From Dermabacter indicis (GTDB lineage: Bacteria > Actinomycetota > Actinomycetes > Actinomycetales > Dermabacteraceae): 64,000 nucleotides of DNA. Of this stretch, positions 18,183-29,530 are shown piece by piece. The stretch's first letter is position 1. Each line of letters starts with the position of its first letter. The DNA is taken from positions 482,548-546,547 of the forward strand of contig CYUG01000011.1 in assembly GCA_001403775.1 (NCBI GenBank), written 5' to 3'. The notes beneath the pieces were generated by a model, which had not been told where the DNA came from, made no database searches, and saw nothing but the letters and a program-made list of their open reading frames with translations. Made by a program: the position numbers and the translations under genes.

Positions 18183-19055
18183 TTAGAACATGAGGCGGCT
18201 GAGCTTCTTGCGCGCCTGGAGCACGCGGTCGTCTTCCGCTCCCACGACGTCGAAAAGCTCAAGCAATCGCGCGCGGATGCGGTCGCGCTCCGCGGGCGTA
18301 TCGCGGAAGGAGGTCAAAAGGCGCGCGAAGGAATCCTCAACGTGCCCGCCGAGAAGGTCGAGATCAGCGGCAACGAGCTGCGCATCGATGTCCTTCGGGT
18401 TCGAGGCGGCGGCATCCCGGCCGGCCTGCAGCTCAACACCTTGCGTACGTCGCATGAGGGCGATCACGGCGAGGCCCTTCTTCGCCTCGCTTTCGCCGGG
18501 ATGGTCCTCGAGGTACGCGGTAAACGCGGCCTCGGCGCCGTCCATGTCACCGCTCTCCATCGCCGTGTAGGCCTTCGCGAGCGCTTCGGGAAGCGCCGGC
18601 TGCTCGGCCTCCTCGCGCGGGGCCTCGGTGTGCATGCCTTCCTTCGCGGCAAGCGCGGCGAGTTCGTCCATGACGGGAGCGAGCTGCTCCTTCGTCACGA
18701 CGCCTTCGAAGAGGGGCTGGATCTGCCCCTTCATGAGAAGCACGGCCGTGGGGAGCGACTGGATGCGCAGCGCCGCGGCGACGCGCGGCTGCTGATCGGC
18801 GTCGAGGATCCCGAGACGAATCGTGCCGGCGTGCTTCGCGATCACCGAGCGGAGTTCGTCGGTGAAGGCCGCGCCACCGTTCACGCGCGCACTCGTCACG
18901 AACAGGATCGTGAGGTGCTGCTCGGAGTCCTTGATGAGGTTCTCGAGGTTGGCCTCGCTTACCGCAACTTCACCCTCGAGCGGGTCGGACGTGCCGCCGG
19001 TGTGGTTTTCCTTTTTGAGCGTGTTGAAGTCCATCACGCCGTATGAGCTCGTCAT
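18183..19055 (-). CDS. Thioredoxin-fold/TPR protein, YbbN (CnoX)-like, without redox cysteines
   Basis: 290 residues; a GGAG ribosome site precedes the ATG. The N-terminal 130 residues form a thioredoxin-like fold (VSEANLENLIKDSEQHLTILFVTSA, AGTIRLGILDADQQPRVAAALRIQSLPTAVLL). The C-terminal half has TPR-like helices (AYTAMESGDMDGAEAAFTAYLEDHP, VAADLDLLGGHVEDSFARLL). Where thioredoxins carry CxxC this protein has VNGGAA, so it cannot act as a disulfide oxidoreductase and fits a holdase/co-chaperone role. Actinobacterial relatives are commonly located near glg genes. It is the last gene of a three-gene minus-strand run. Confidence 0.85.
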   Translation of the reverse strand: MTSSYGVMDFNTLKKENHTGGTSDPLEGEVAVSEANLENLIKDSEQHLTILFVTSARVNGGAAFTDELRSVIAKHAGTIRLGILDADQQPRVAAALRIQSLPTAVLLMKGQIQPLFEGVVTKEQLAPVMDELAALAAKEGMHTEAPREEAEQPALPEALAKAYTAMESGDMDGAEAAFTAYLEDHPGESEAKKGLAVIALMRRTQGVELQAGRDAAASNPKDIDAQLVAADLDLLGGHVEDSFARLLTSFRDTPAERDRIRARLLELFDVVGAEDDRVLQARKKLSRLMF

Positions 19056-19087
19056 CGTTTCTCCTTCGTTGTCTGCCTTGTTTTCGC

Positions 19088-20122
19088 TCAGCTGCCGGAG
19101 ACCGAGAGAAGGACCTTGTAGGCCCCGATCGGCTGGATCTTCGCGCCCGAATCCGCAGCGGGGATATGCACGAGCACGGTCGTGCCGTACGTGCGCACGA
19201 GCTCTTTTTCGAACTTCTTGGTTCCCGCGAGTTTCGTGTAGAGGTTGTCCTCCGAATACGAGATCGAACCGGAGTTCACGCTCACACGGCGCGTCGACGT
19301 GAGCGTGCCCATGACGACGGCACCGCCTTCGGCCGTCGCGAGCCCGAGGAATTCACCTTCCTTGACCGCGTATTCTTCGCGCACGGAGGCGACCTCGTCC
19401 CAGTCCACTCCCTCGTTCATTTGCGCACGTTCGCCCTGGATTTCCGCGTGGGCGCTCTGCTGGAACGGGTCCTCGAGAATGAGGTCGTCGGGATCGGCAT
19501 TATCGTGCCCATCCGTGAGCACCGCCGCATACTTCGCGAGTGTCTCCTTCGGCGTTAGTACGAGACCTTGCTCTTCGATATCGATCTGCTTCGTCCCGGC
19601 CTCGGCGCTCGGCACGGTCGGCATCTCGATCCCTGCTGCCTGGCGAGCCCAGCCCCATGACGTGTAGTCGTAGCGGGCGTCCTTCTGTTCAAGGCCCACG
19701 AAGAAGCGCGCCTCCCCCGCGTTTGACGCGTCGTCAACGAGCGCGAGCGCGTAGCGCGGGAAACCCTCCGAGGTCGAGGAAATCGGCACGACGAGATTGT
19801 CGCTCGGACGCTGAAGAGCGCTTTCGTGTTCGGGAACCTTCGCGATGATGTCGTAGGTCGCACGGCGGAACTCCCCGGCACTCCCAGAGATTCGGGGGGC
19901 GAGGAGGTCCGCGTTCTTTTCCGCATCGGCTTTTTCCAGCGTGCTCGCATACTGCGTGAGAATCTCACCGAGCTTCGTTCCCGTGAGCTCCGGTGTGGGG
20001 CTCGCGAGCTTCGGGCCCGGGTCAGCCTTCGGCGGCTTCTTTTCACTTCCGCAGGCGCTCAGTGCGCCGGCGGCGGTGAGTGCGGTCAGTCCGAGGAGGC
20101 TGCGCCTCGAAAGTCCTGTCAT
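19088..20122 (-). CDS. Tat-type lipoprotein of unknown function
   Basis: 344 residues with a clear signal: SRRSLLGL (twin arginine) and lipobox LSAC with Cys24, so it is probably exported and lipid-anchored. The mature part has no domain I recognise. It contains conserved-looking stretches such as PRYALALVDDASNAGEARFFVGLEQKD (cut here into parts), LVLTPKETLAKYAAVLTDG and a C-terminal TTVLVHIPAADSGAKIQPIGAYK. Its ATG overlaps the stop of the upstream membrane protein (ATGA), and a GAGGAGG ribosome site is present, so the two products are probably made together and may interact at the membrane. Confidence 0.75.
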   Translation of the reverse strand: MTGLSRRSLLGLTALTAAGALSACGSEKKPPKADPGPKLASPTPELTGTKLGEILTQYASTLEKADAEKNADLLAPRISGSAGEFRRATYDIIAKVPEHESALQRPSDNLVVPISSTSEGFPRYALALVDDASNAGEARFFVGLEQKDARYDYTSWGWARQAAGIEMPTVPSAEAGTKQIDIEEQGLVLTPKETLAKYAAVLTDGHDNADPDDLILEDPFQQSAHAEIQGERAQMNEGVDWDEVASVREEYAVKEGEFLGLATAEGGAVVMGTLTSTRRVSVNSGSISYSEDNLYTKLAGTKKFEKELVRTYGTTVLVHIPAADSGAKIQPIGAYKVLLSVSGS

Positions 20123-21210
20123 CGTTCCTCCTCGATTCGTGTAGCAATGGGGTCTGTCATCGTCGTCGTGACATCGCTTCCGGCGGCGCGCCTGCGGCCA
20201 CGGCGAGTGCTCACGCCTTCGCCTTCGGTTGTTTCGGCTTGGTCGAGTTCGAGCGCCTTGAGGCGATCGGTCACGTCGTCCGGTTCGCCTCGGCGGCGCC
20301 CCTTGCGCGCGACCGTCACGGGAGTATCGGCGCCGGCAGTCGTGGCTGCAGGAACTGCTGGCGGAGCGTCGGTAGGCTCGGGCTCGGCTCCGTCAGTCTC
20401 GGCGGTCTCGCTCGTTCCGACGGCTGCCCCCGCCACATGCGAACCCTCTGCTTTGGGAGTTCCCGCGGGAGACACCTCGCCGTGAGAAGCATCGAGCCGA
20501 GCGGGGCTAGCGTCGGATTCCGCTTCCCCTTCTTCGAGAACCGGGCGATCCTTGATCGCTTCCTCAAGCTCCACATCACGCCTCGAGCGCGAGTTGGTTG
20601 CGATGAGCAGCAGCACGAGACCGATGATGAGCAGCACGGCGCCGGCCGCATACGCGTACGGGGTCCACGGATTCGAGGCGTTCGACGGCCACGTAATCTC
20701 GACCTCGGTGATGCTCGATGCATCGCCGTCATTCGCGAGGAGAATCGCGCGGTACGGTTGGCGTTTTTGCGGATCGAGCTCGCCCATTGACCACTCCTCG
20801 ATCGCGAAGGTCTCCCCCGACTTCTTCTGCGTGACATCGGTCCACAGGTCAGAGTTCTGAATGCCCGCGGTGCCCTCGCTCTTATCGGCGTTTTCGGTAC
20901 TCGTGGTGAGAGTCGACCAATTCGAGGCGCCCGTGATCGCCGTGTACTTCGACTTCGCGAGGTATTCCTTCACGGTGCCCTCGGGGGCGGAAATCATGTA
21001 GTAGTCATCGCTCGACGTGATCTTGACGGTGCCTTTTTGACCACCCACATAGAGCACGCCGGGATTGATGACGACGGCTGCTCCGGGGCTCGTCAAGCTC
21101 GCTTTCGCCGTGTGGTTCTCCTTCGGTGCCCACACAGTTTGGCCGGCCCATCCGAGTGCGAGTCCCGCAAGACCGAGGAGGATGAGGATGCCCGCTAACC
21201 ACTTTCGCAT
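20119..21210 (-). CDS. Two-pass membrane protein with outer domain and low-complexity cytoplasmic tail
   Basis: 363 residues from the ATG at 21210, chosen because MRKWLAGILILLGLAGLALG is an ideal membrane N-terminus; the frame extends to a GTG at 21267. An extracytoplasmic region of about 150 residues is followed by a second membrane helix (about 187-212, AYAAGAVLLIIGLVLLLIA). The cytoplasmic tail of about 150 residues is rich in Glu, Ala, Pro and Thr, with basic patches (KGRRRGE, RRGRRRAA). No known domain is recognised. It is first in an operon with the lipoprotein and the YbbN-like gene. Confidence 0.75.
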   Translation of the reverse strand: MRKWLAGILILLGLAGLALGWAGQTVWAPKENHTAKASLTSPGAAVVINPGVLYVGGQKGTVKITSSDDYYMISAPEGTVKEYLAKSKYTAITGASNWSTLTTSTENADKSEGTAGIQNSDLWTDVTQKKSGETFAIEEWSMGELDPQKRQPYRAILLANDGDASSITEVEITWPSNASNPWTPYAYAAGAVLLIIGLVLLLIATNSRSRRDVELEEAIKDRPVLEEGEAESDASPARLDASHGEVSPAGTPKAEGSHVAGAAVGTSETAETDGAEPEPTDAPPAVPAATTAGADTPVTVARKGRRRGEPDDVTDRLKALELDQAETTEGEGVSTRRGRRRAAGSDVTTTMTDPIATRIEEER

Positions 21211-21363
21211 GAGGACACGACCTTTCACTCTTCCGACGTCGACAACGCTGCTTTTCACAGTACCCACCTATTTTGGCGGAGTTTTCCGGCGATGGGCTGA
21301 AGGCTGCCATATCCAGTGGGCAGGTCAACATTTCATGTAAAGAGCGCTCAAAGGCCCATCACG

Positions 21364-21369
21364 TAGGCT
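21364..21369 (+). promoter_or_regulatory. Candidate -10 element giving a leaderless nucS message
   Basis: TAGGCT fits the actinobacterial TAnnnT -10 pattern, and the GTG start of nucS begins 6 bases after it, so transcription would start at or next to the start codon. There is no ribosome site in front of the GTG. No good -35 is visible. Confidence 0.35.
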
Positions 21370-21375
21370 TTACCG

Positions 21376-22059
21376 GTGCGATTAGTTCTAGCGGAATGCT
21401 CTGTCAATTACGTCGGGCGGCTCACGGCGCACCTCGCGCGCGCCCCTCGACTGCTCGTGGTCAAAGCCGACGGCAGCGTGCTCGTCCACTCCGATGGCGG
21501 CAGCTATAAGCCCCTCAACTGGATGGCACCGCCGTGCTCGCTCACGATTGAACCCGCCGAGGCCGAGGACGCTCTCGAGACCTGGAAAGTCACGCACAAG
21601 AAGACGGGTGACAGCCTCGAAATCACGGTCTTCGAAGTTTTCGATGAGATGAGCCGCGATCTCGGTGTCGATCCGGGCCTCGAAAAAGCCGGCGTTGAGG
21701 CACACCTCCAGGCCCTCCTCGCCGAAAACATGGCAAGCATCGGGGAGGGCTGGAAGCTCGTGCGCCGCGAGTACCCCACCGCTATCGGCCCCGTGGACAT
21801 TCTGGCGAAGAACCCCGAAGGCGGAACGGTCGCGATCGAAATCAAGCGCCGCGGCGAGATCGACGGAGTCGAGCAACTGACCCGCTACGTCGAGCTTCTC
21901 AACCGCGACCCGCTCCTCGCCCCCGTGACCGGGATGTTCGCCGCGCAGGAAATCAAGCCGCAGGCCCGCACGCTTGCGAAGGACCGCGGCTTCGAATGCC
22001 TCACCCTTGACTACGACGAACTTCGAGGTATCGACAACTCCGAATTGAGGCTCTTCTAA
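21376..22059 (+). CDS. nucS: Mismatch-specific endonuclease NucS (EndoMS)
   Basis: 227 residues, GTG start. NucS cleaves both strands at mismatches and replaces MutS/MutL repair in most actinobacteria. The N-terminal DNA-binding domain begins [20 protein letters not shown] and contains [19 protein letters not shown]. The C-terminal nuclease domain has the RecB-like set with [20 protein letters not shown] (Asp, Glu, Lys) and [12 protein letters not shown]. The C-terminus ends LRLF, which resembles the short hydrophobic tail through which NucS contacts the sliding clamp. nagA starts directly after the TAA stop. Confidence 0.95.
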   Translation: MRLVLAECSVNYVGRLTAHLARAPRLLVVKADGSVLVHSDGGSYKPLNWMAPPCSLTIEPAEAEDALETWKVTHKKTGDSLEITVFEVFDEMSRDLGVDPGLEKAGVEAHLQALLAENMASIGEGWKLVRREYPTAIGPVDILAKNPEGGTVAIEIKRRGEIDGVEQLTRYVELLNRDPLLAPVTGMFAAQEIKPQARTLAKDRGFECLTLDYDELRGIDNSELRLF

Positions 22060-23256
22060 ATGGCAACGCGCATCGACGGCACCGCTTTCCTCTCCGGAAT
22101 TTTCGTTCCGGACGCCGCCATCGTTCTTGACGGTGGCACAATCGCCTACGCCGGCCCGGCAAGCGAAGTTCCCCGTGGCCTCGATCCCCACGAGCACATG
22201 CGCCACGACGGGCTCATACTCCCCGGTCTCGTGGACGTCCACTGCCACGGCGGCGGCGGATTCTCCTTTCCCGACACCGAGAACCCCGAGCAGGCGGCGC
22301 CCGCGATCGCGGAGCATCGCGCGCACGGCACGACGAGCATCGTCGCCTCGCTCGTCACCGCGTCTCAAGAAATACTCCTCGCACGCGTGAGCGCGCTTCG
22401 CTCCCTCGTCGAGAGCGGCGAACTCGCGGGGATCCACCTCGAAGGCCCCTTCATTTCACACGCGCGCAAAGGCGCACACGATCCCCAGTTCATCGCGGAG
22501 GGCAACGCCGAGCGCACCCTTGCGCTGCTCGAGGCGGGCGGCGGCACGATCGCGACCATGACGATTGCACCCGAAACCGACCTCGACGGCGCCGTCTCCC
22601 ACGCCCTGATCACGAACGGGGCCCTCCCAAGCTACGGCCACACCGACTGCACCGGCGAGCAGATGGTCACCGCGATCCAAAAGGCGCGAGAGGGGCTCGC
22701 AAGCGTCGGACCAGATGCCCGCTCTTCCCTCCCCACCGCCACCCACCTGTTCAACGCGATGCGTCCCATCCACCACCGCGATGCCGGCCCTGCATTCGCC
22801 GCGATCGACCAGGCAGCGCAGGGCGCCGTGGTGACCGAACTCATTGCCGACGGCGTCCACACCTCCGCCGACACCGTGCGCTACACGTTCGATCTCGTCG
22901 GCGATGGTCAAATCATGCTCATCACCGACGCGATGGCCGCCACCGGCATGGCCGACGGCGGCTACGTACTCGGCTCGCTCCCCGTAACGGTCAAGAACGG
23001 CGTCGCAACCCTGACCGAGGGCGGGGCGATTGCGGGCGGTACCGCCCACCTTCTCGATGTCGTGCGCTTCGCCTGCCTCGAAGCGGGGGTACCGCTCGAA
23101 CGCGCTGTTCTCGCAGCAACCGCGACTCCCGCGAGCGTTCTCGGCCGTAACGATATCGGTCACCTCAGCGAGGGCGCTCGGGCCGATCTCGTACTCGTTG
23201 ACGCTGAGGACCTCTCCCCCGTTCGCGTCATGCACGGCGGAGACTGGGTGAACTAG
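22060..23256 (+). CDS. nagA: N-acetylglucosamine-6-phosphate deacetylase NagA
   Basis: 398 residues; the ATG directly follows the nucS TAA, so it is co-transcribed and probably coupled. NagA removes acetate from GlcNAc-6-P in amino-sugar recycling. It is an amidohydrolase barrel with LPGLVDVHCHGGGGFSF, HLEGPFISHARKGAH (metal Glu), YGHTDCTGEQ and THLFNAMRPIHHRDAG (His ligands and substrate loop), and LITDAMAATGMADG (catalytic Asp). No other nag genes or PTS genes are adjacent, so the nucS pairing looks like operon sharing rather than a shared pathway. Confidence 0.95.
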   Translation: MATRIDGTAFLSGIFVPDAAIVLDGGTIAYAGPASEVPRGLDPHEHMRHDGLILPGLVDVHCHGGGGFSFPDTENPEQAAPAIAEHRAHGTTSIVASLVTASQEILLARVSALRSLVESGELAGIHLEGPFISHARKGAHDPQFIAEGNAERTLALLEAGGGTIATMTIAPETDLDGAVSHALITNGALPSYGHTDCTGEQMVTAIQKAREGLASVGPDARSSLPTATHLFNAMRPIHHRDAGPAFAAIDQAAQGAVVTELIADGVHTSADTVRYTFDLVGDGQIMLITDAMAATGMADGGYVLGSLPVTVKNGVATLTEGGAIAGGTAHLLDVVRFACLEAGVPLERAVLAATATPASVLGRNDIGHLSEGARADLVLVDAEDLSPVRVMHGGDWVN

Positions 23257-23271
23257 CCCCGGGCATACGCA

Positions 23272-23304
23272 AAGACCCCACCTGCACGCGGCAGGTGGGG
23301 TCTT
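23272..23304. terminator. Bidirectional terminator between nagA and atpC
   Basis: Perfect 14-bp arms AAGACCCCACCTGC (23272-23285) and GCAGGTGGGGTCTT (23291-23304), with a 5-base loop, lie between convergent genes. Confidence 0.92.
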
Positions 23305-23329
23305 CTGCGATAGGAAGTCTCGCGAATGC

Positions 23330-25164
<1,835 letters not shown>

Positions 25165-26082
25165 TCAGCGTTCTTTCCTGCCGGAGGCATTGAGGGCGTC
25201 CGCACCGCCCACGATCTCCGTGATTTCCTGGGTGATCTCTGCCTGGCGAGCGGAGTTTGCGAGGCGAGTGAACTTCTGGATCTGCGTTTCCGCGTTGTCG
25301 GTCGCGGTCTTCATCGCCTTCTGCCTGCTTGCGTGTTCCGACGCAATCGACTGGAGAAGGATGTTGATGATGCGCGACTCCACGTAGCGCGGCACGAGCT
25401 CTTCGAAGACCTCGTCGGCGCTCGGTGTGTACTCGTACAGCGGGTACTGCTTCGTCAATCGGCTCTCGGCCCCTCCGGCGTTGAGCTGGAGCGGCACGAG
25501 ACGCACGACGTTCACGTCCTGGCGGAAGCGGTTCGTGAACCGGTGCCCCACAACGTAAAGCTCGTCGAGGTGCTCCTCGACCTCTTCGGAAAGCAGTGCC
25601 TCGCGAAAGAGCGCCGAGATTTCGCGGCCGAGCTTCGGAAGTTCTTCTTCCTTGACGCCCACCCACGCCTTCTCGGCGGGGCGATTACGGAATCGATAGT
25701 ACGAGTCGCCTTTGCGGCCAACGACGTAAAGGATCGGCTGCTTGCCTTCTTCGCGGAGCTTGTTCGTGAGGTGCTCGGCCTCGCGGATCGCGCTCGGCGA
25801 GTATGAACCCGCCATGCCGCGATCCGAGGTAATGAGGAGAACACCGACGCGGTTCGAGAAGGTGCGATCCGCTTCAAGGAACGGGTGGTTCGCCTCTTCC
25901 GAGTGCTGCACGACCGAGGCGATCGCGTTCGTGATCGCCTGTGCGTAGGGGGTCGTGGCCTGCACGCGCGCGTGCGCCTTCGAGATTCGGGCAGCCGCGA
26001 TCATTTCCTGGGCCTGGAAGATTTTCTTCATGCCCTTCGCGGAGCCGATCCGCTTCTTGTATTCCCTTTGCTGGGCTCCCAT
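25165..26082 (-). CDS. atpG: ATP synthase gamma subunit
   Basis: 305 residues. This is the rotating central stalk. The N-terminal helix MGAQQREYKKRIGSAKGMKK and AAARISKAHARV, the Rossmann-like middle (GVLLITSDRGMAGSYSPSAI, ILYVVGRKGDSYYR) and the C-terminal helix ARQAEITQEITEIVGGADAL are characteristic. The ATG has a GGGAGAG ribosome site. It lies between atpA and atpD as expected. Confidence 0.97.
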   Translation of the reverse strand: MGAQQREYKKRIGSAKGMKKIFQAQEMIAAARISKAHARVQATTPYAQAITNAIASVVQHSEEANHPFLEADRTFSNRVGVLLITSDRGMAGSYSPSAIREAEHLTNKLREEGKQPILYVVGRKGDSYYRFRNRPAEKAWVGVKEEELPKLGREISALFREALLSEEVEEHLDELYVVGHRFTNRFRQDVNVVRLVPLQLNAGGAESRLTKQYPLYEYTPSADEVFEELVPRYVESRIINILLQSIASEHASRQKAMKTATDNAETQIQKFTRLANSARQAEITQEITEIVGGADALNASGRKER

Positions 26083-26126
26083 ATCTCTCCCTCGTGACTA
26101 ACGTTCTCTTACTCGAACATCCGCCA

Positions 26127-27755
26127 CTACTTGGAGGACTTGAGGATCGACTCTTGCTCGATTGACTCGTCCTCGATCACGCCATCGTTGTCGTACACGG
26201 CATCCTTCTGCTTTTCAGCGAAGTAGTCGCGCTTGACGTTCTCGATCACGGTGTCGAGCTCAGCTTCGGTGTCCGGCGAGAACTTCTTGGTCTCGCGGAT
26301 CGTCTCGAGGATCGTGCCGTTGTGGCGCAGGTACTCGTGCAGGCGCTCCTCGAACTCGAGGATGTCGTCCACCTCGATTTCGTCGAGCTTGCCGCGCGTG
26401 CCGGCCCAGATCGAGACAACCTGTTCTTCGAACGGCATCGGCTTTGCCTGGCCCTGCTTGAGGAGCTCGGTGAGGCGAGCGCCACGCGCGAGCTGCTGCT
26501 TCGAGGCGGCATCCAGATCCGAGGCGAACATCGCGAAGGCCTCGAGGTCGCGGTACTGCGCGAGCGAGATCTTGAGCGTGCCGGAGACACCCTTCATCGC
26601 CTTGGTCTGCGCCGAACCACCCACGCGCGACACCGAGATGCCGACGTCCACGGCGGGGCGCTGGTTGGCGCTGAAGAGGTCCGACTGCAGGAAGCACTGG
26701 CCGTCGGTAATCGAAATGACGTTCGTGGGAATGTACGCCGAGACGTCGTTCGCCTTCGTTTCGATGATCGGAAGGCCGGTCATCGAGCCGCCGCCCATCT
26801 CGTCGGAGAGCTTTGCGCAGCGCTCAAGGAGACGCGAGTGGAGGAAGAAGACGTCGCCCGGGTATGCCTCGCGGCCCGGCGGACGGCGCAGGAGAAGCGA
26901 CACGGCACGGTAGGCTTCGGCCTGCTTCGAGAGGTCATCGAACACGATGAGAACGTGCTTGCCCTCGTACATCCAGTGCTGACCGATGGCCGAGCCGGCG
27001 TAGGGGGCGATGTACTTGAAGCCCGCGGGATCGGAAGCGGGAGCCGCAACGATCGTCGTGTAGTCGAGCGCGCCGTTCTCCTCGAGGGTTGCACGCACCG
27101 AGGCGATGGTCGAGCCCTTCTGGCCCACGGCGACGTAGATGCAGCGCACCTGCTGATCCGGGTCGCCCGTTTCCCAGTTGGCCTTCTGGTTGAGGATCGT
27201 GTCCACGGCGATCGTGGTCTTGCCGGTCTGGCGGTCGCCAATGATGAGCTGGCGCTGGCCGCGGCCGATCGGGGTCATCGAGTCGATGGCCTTGATGCCG
27301 GTCTGGAGCGGTTCCTTCACGCTCTTGCGCTGCATCACGCTCGGCGCCTGGAGTTCGAGGGCGCGGCGGCCTGTGGTCTCGATGTCGCCGAGGCCGTCGA
27401 TGGGGCGGCCCATCGGGTCAACGACGCGCCCGAGGTAACCGTCGCCAACGGGGACCGAAAGGACTTCCCCGGTGCGGCGCACCTCTTGGCCTTCTTCGAT
27501 GCCGGTGAATTCGCCGAGTACGACGACGCCGACCTCGCGAAGCTCAAGGTTGAGGGCGAGGCCGAGGGTGCCGTCCTCGAAGCGCACGAGCTCGTTTGCC
27601 ATGAGGTTCGGCAGACCCGAGACGCGTGCAATGCCATCTGCTGATTCGGTGACGCGGCCGATTTCTTCGCGACCTGCGTTCTGGGGCTGATAGTTCGACA
27701 CCGCAGTGTCGAGTGCGTCCCGGATGTCCTCGGGACGAATGGTGAGCTCGGCCAT
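26127..27755 (-). CDS. atpA: ATP synthase alpha subunit
   Basis: 542 residues. Non-catalytic nucleotide-binding F1 subunit with Walker A GDRQTGKT at 173-180, and [20 protein letters not shown] followed by [20 protein letters not shown]. The C-terminal tail after about residue 510 is acidic ([20 protein letters not shown]), as in several actinobacteria. A GGAG-type ribosome site precedes the ATG. It lies between atpH and atpG. Confidence 0.98.
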   Translation of the reverse strand: MAELTIRPEDIRDALDTAVSNYQPQNAGREEIGRVTESADGIARVSGLPNLMANELVRFEDGTLGLALNLELREVGVVVLGEFTGIEEGQEVRRTGEVLSVPVGDGYLGRVVDPMGRPIDGLGDIETTGRRALELQAPSVMQRKSVKEPLQTGIKAIDSMTPIGRGQRQLIIGDRQTGKTTIAVDTILNQKANWETGDPDQQVRCIYVAVGQKGSTIASVRATLEENGALDYTTIVAAPASDPAGFKYIAPYAGSAIGQHWMYEGKHVLIVFDDLSKQAEAYRAVSLLLRRPPGREAYPGDVFFLHSRLLERCAKLSDEMGGGSMTGLPIIETKANDVSAYIPTNVISITDGQCFLQSDLFSANQRPAVDVGISVSRVGGSAQTKAMKGVSGTLKISLAQYRDLEAFAMFASDLDAASKQQLARGARLTELLKQGQAKPMPFEEQVVSIWAGTRGKLDEIEVDDILEFEERLHEYLRHNGTILETIRETKKFSPDTEAELDTVIENVKRDYFAEKQKDAVYDNDGVIEDESIEQESILKSSK

Positions 27756-27825
27756 CGCGCTCCGCTTCCTTCTTGGTCATTCCCGGCGGCGCCGGGAGGG
27801 GTGTTCGTGTTCTCGTTGGTGATTC

Positions 27826-28638
27826 TTAGGCGGAAATGCGTTCGCGAGCATCGCGAACACGGCCGAAGATCGTGGCGTCGTAGAGGTCGTCACCGATCGT
27901 GATGCGGAGGCCGCCAATCACGCTCGGGTCGATCTCGTAGTTCAGGCTTAGCTCGCCGCCGTAGCGGGCGGAGAGGATGCGCGTGAGGCGTTCTTGCTGC
28001 TCGGGGGTCAGCGCTACCGCGCTCGTGACCACGCCGGAGCGGCGGTCGCGCTCAGCGCTCGCGAAGTGCGCGAACTCGAGGAGCCGGGCGGGAACCTTCG
28101 CAGCGGCCTCGAAGCTCACCGCTTGCGCGGCAATTCCGACGGTTGCCTGGTCCACCTTGCCACTCAGGAGCTTCTCGATGATCCCCACGCGCGCCGGTAC
28201 GTCGTCGCGCTTGGAATCGAATGCTTCGGAGAGCTCCGGGGTGTCCTCAACGAGGCGCGCGACCTGGAAGAGTTCTTCTTCCACGGTGTGCGCCGCACCG
28301 CGACCTCGAGCTTCGTCGAGAACGAGGGCCACACCCGCGAATTCGATTCCTTCGAGGAGGTGGTTTTGCTCCGACCAGGTGCACCGCGATGCCTCAAGGA
28401 GCACCTCGAGGCCGGCTTCGCTCACGCGGCCGCCGAAGAGGCGCCGCACGACATCGGCCTTGAGGTCCTCGTCGCGACCGGGGTCGCTCAAGAGGCGAAC
28501 GAGCTGATTGCTCGAGTCGATCACGCGCACGGCTTCGAAGAGCTCGCTCGCGATCTCGGTGCTGGGGGCGTTCGCCGAGGTGGTCTCCGAGGCGCGCCTG
28601 AGCACGCTTTGGAGCGACGTGGCGGAAACTCCGCGCAT
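27826..28638 (-). CDS. atpH: ATP synthase delta subunit
   Basis: 270 residues. Delta joins the peripheral stalk to the top of F1. The N-terminal helical region (SELFEAVRVIDSSNQLVRLL, LKADVVRRLFGGRVSEAGLE) and the C-terminal family signature SLNYEIDPSVIGGLRITIGD are visible. It is longer than the ~180 residues of many bacteria because actinobacterial delta carries extra sequence; here it is separate from atpF, unlike the fused form of mycobacteria. Confidence 0.93.
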   Translation of the reverse strand: MRGVSATSLQSVLRRASETTSANAPSTEIASELFEAVRVIDSSNQLVRLLSDPGRDEDLKADVVRRLFGGRVSEAGLEVLLEASRCTWSEQNHLLEGIEFAGVALVLDEARGRGAAHTVEEELFQVARLVEDTPELSEAFDSKRDDVPARVGIIEKLLSGKVDQATVGIAAQAVSFEAAAKVPARLLEFAHFASAERDRRSGVVTSAVALTPEQQERLTRILSARYGGELSLNYEIDPSVIGGLRITIGDDLYDATIFGRVRDARERISA

Positions 28639-28652
28639 GTGCTGTGCCTTCC

Positions 28653-29195
28653 TTACTTCGCCGCGGTCGACGATTCGAGCTCGTCGAGGAACCGATCGAT
28701 CACGCGGTGCGAGCGCTCATCGTCGCTGAGCGACTCGCCAACGATCTTCGAGGCGAGCGTGCTGGCGAGCGAGCCGACTTCGCCGCGAAGCTCGGCGCTT
28801 GCTTGCGCCTGCTCAGCCGCGATCTGCTGCTTGCCCGCACCGATCATGCGTTCGGTCTCAAGGCTTGCACGCGTGCGGGCCTCTTCGATGATGCGCGAGC
28901 CCTCTTCGCGGGCCTTTTCGCGCATCTCAGCGGCTTCACGGCGTGCGGCAGCGAGTTCGCTTTCCTGCTCAGCCTTGAGGCGATCGGCCTCGTACTGGGC
29001 TTCTTCCGCTTTACGGATGCCACCCTCGATCTTTTCGGCGCGTTCGTCCAGGACCCGGTTGAGCTTCGGGAGCACGAACTTCATGAACACGACGGCAAAG
29101 ATGAGGATGAAGATGAAGCTCCAGATAATTTCGGAAACTTCGGGGATCAGCAGGGCGTACTTGCTGACCTCTCCTTCTCCACTTGCCAGATACAT
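28653..29195 (-). CDS. atpF: ATP synthase b subunit
   Basis: 180 residues: a short outer N-terminus, one membrane helix (about residues 20-42, EIIWSFIFILIFAVVFMKFV), then a long charged coiled coil rich in Ala, Glu and Arg (for example LDERAEKIEGGIRKAEEAQY) that forms the peripheral stalk. The C-terminal part LASKIVGESLSDDERSHRVI is typical. It lies between atpE and atpH. Confidence 0.95.
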   Translation of the reverse strand: MYLASGEGEVSKYALLIPEVSEIIWSFIFILIFAVVFMKFVLPKLNRVLDERAEKIEGGIRKAEEAQYEADRLKAEQESELAAARREAAEMREKAREEGSRIIEEARTRASLETERMIGAGKQQIAAEQAQASAELRGEVGSLASTLASKIVGESLSDDERSHRVIDRFLDELESSTAAK

Positions 29196-29207
29196 GGGGA
29201 ATTAACC

Positions 29208-29438
29208 TCAGGAGAAGAGGAGGCCGGTCACGATCGCGAGAAGCGCGATGATCTCGACAAATGCGATGGCGATAATCATGGTCGTCTGGAGCGAGCCGCG
29301 AATTTCGGGCTGGCGCGCCATCGACTCGACGGTCTTCGCGCCGATCATGCCGATGCCGAGGGCCGGGCCGATGGCCGCGACGCCGTAGCTAAGCGAGGAG
29401 AGGTTACCGGTGATTTCAGCGAGAATGGTGGTGCCCAC
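29208..29438 (-). CDS. atpE: ATP synthase c subunit
   Basis: 76 residues from a GTG at 29438, chosen over an ATG 30 bases upstream because AAAGGA stands about 9 bases before the GTG and the resulting length matches the family. Two membrane helices form a hairpin with the polar loop ARQPEIRG. The ion-binding acidic residue is Glu62 in AIAFVEIIALLAIV. No sodium-type ligand set is obvious in the first helix, so proton coupling is likely. Confidence 0.95.
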   Translation of the reverse strand: MGTTILAEITGNLSSLSYGVAAIGPALGIGMIGAKTVESMARQPEIRGSLQTTMIIAIAFVEIIALLAIVTGLLFS

Positions 29439-29530
29439 GTGGGTATTCCTTTCGGTTTTCTGCCGCATTGCCGGGCAGGGTTTCGGTTGTGAGCCGAAGC
29501 TCTAAGGGAAAATCTAGGTGACTCGGGTGG

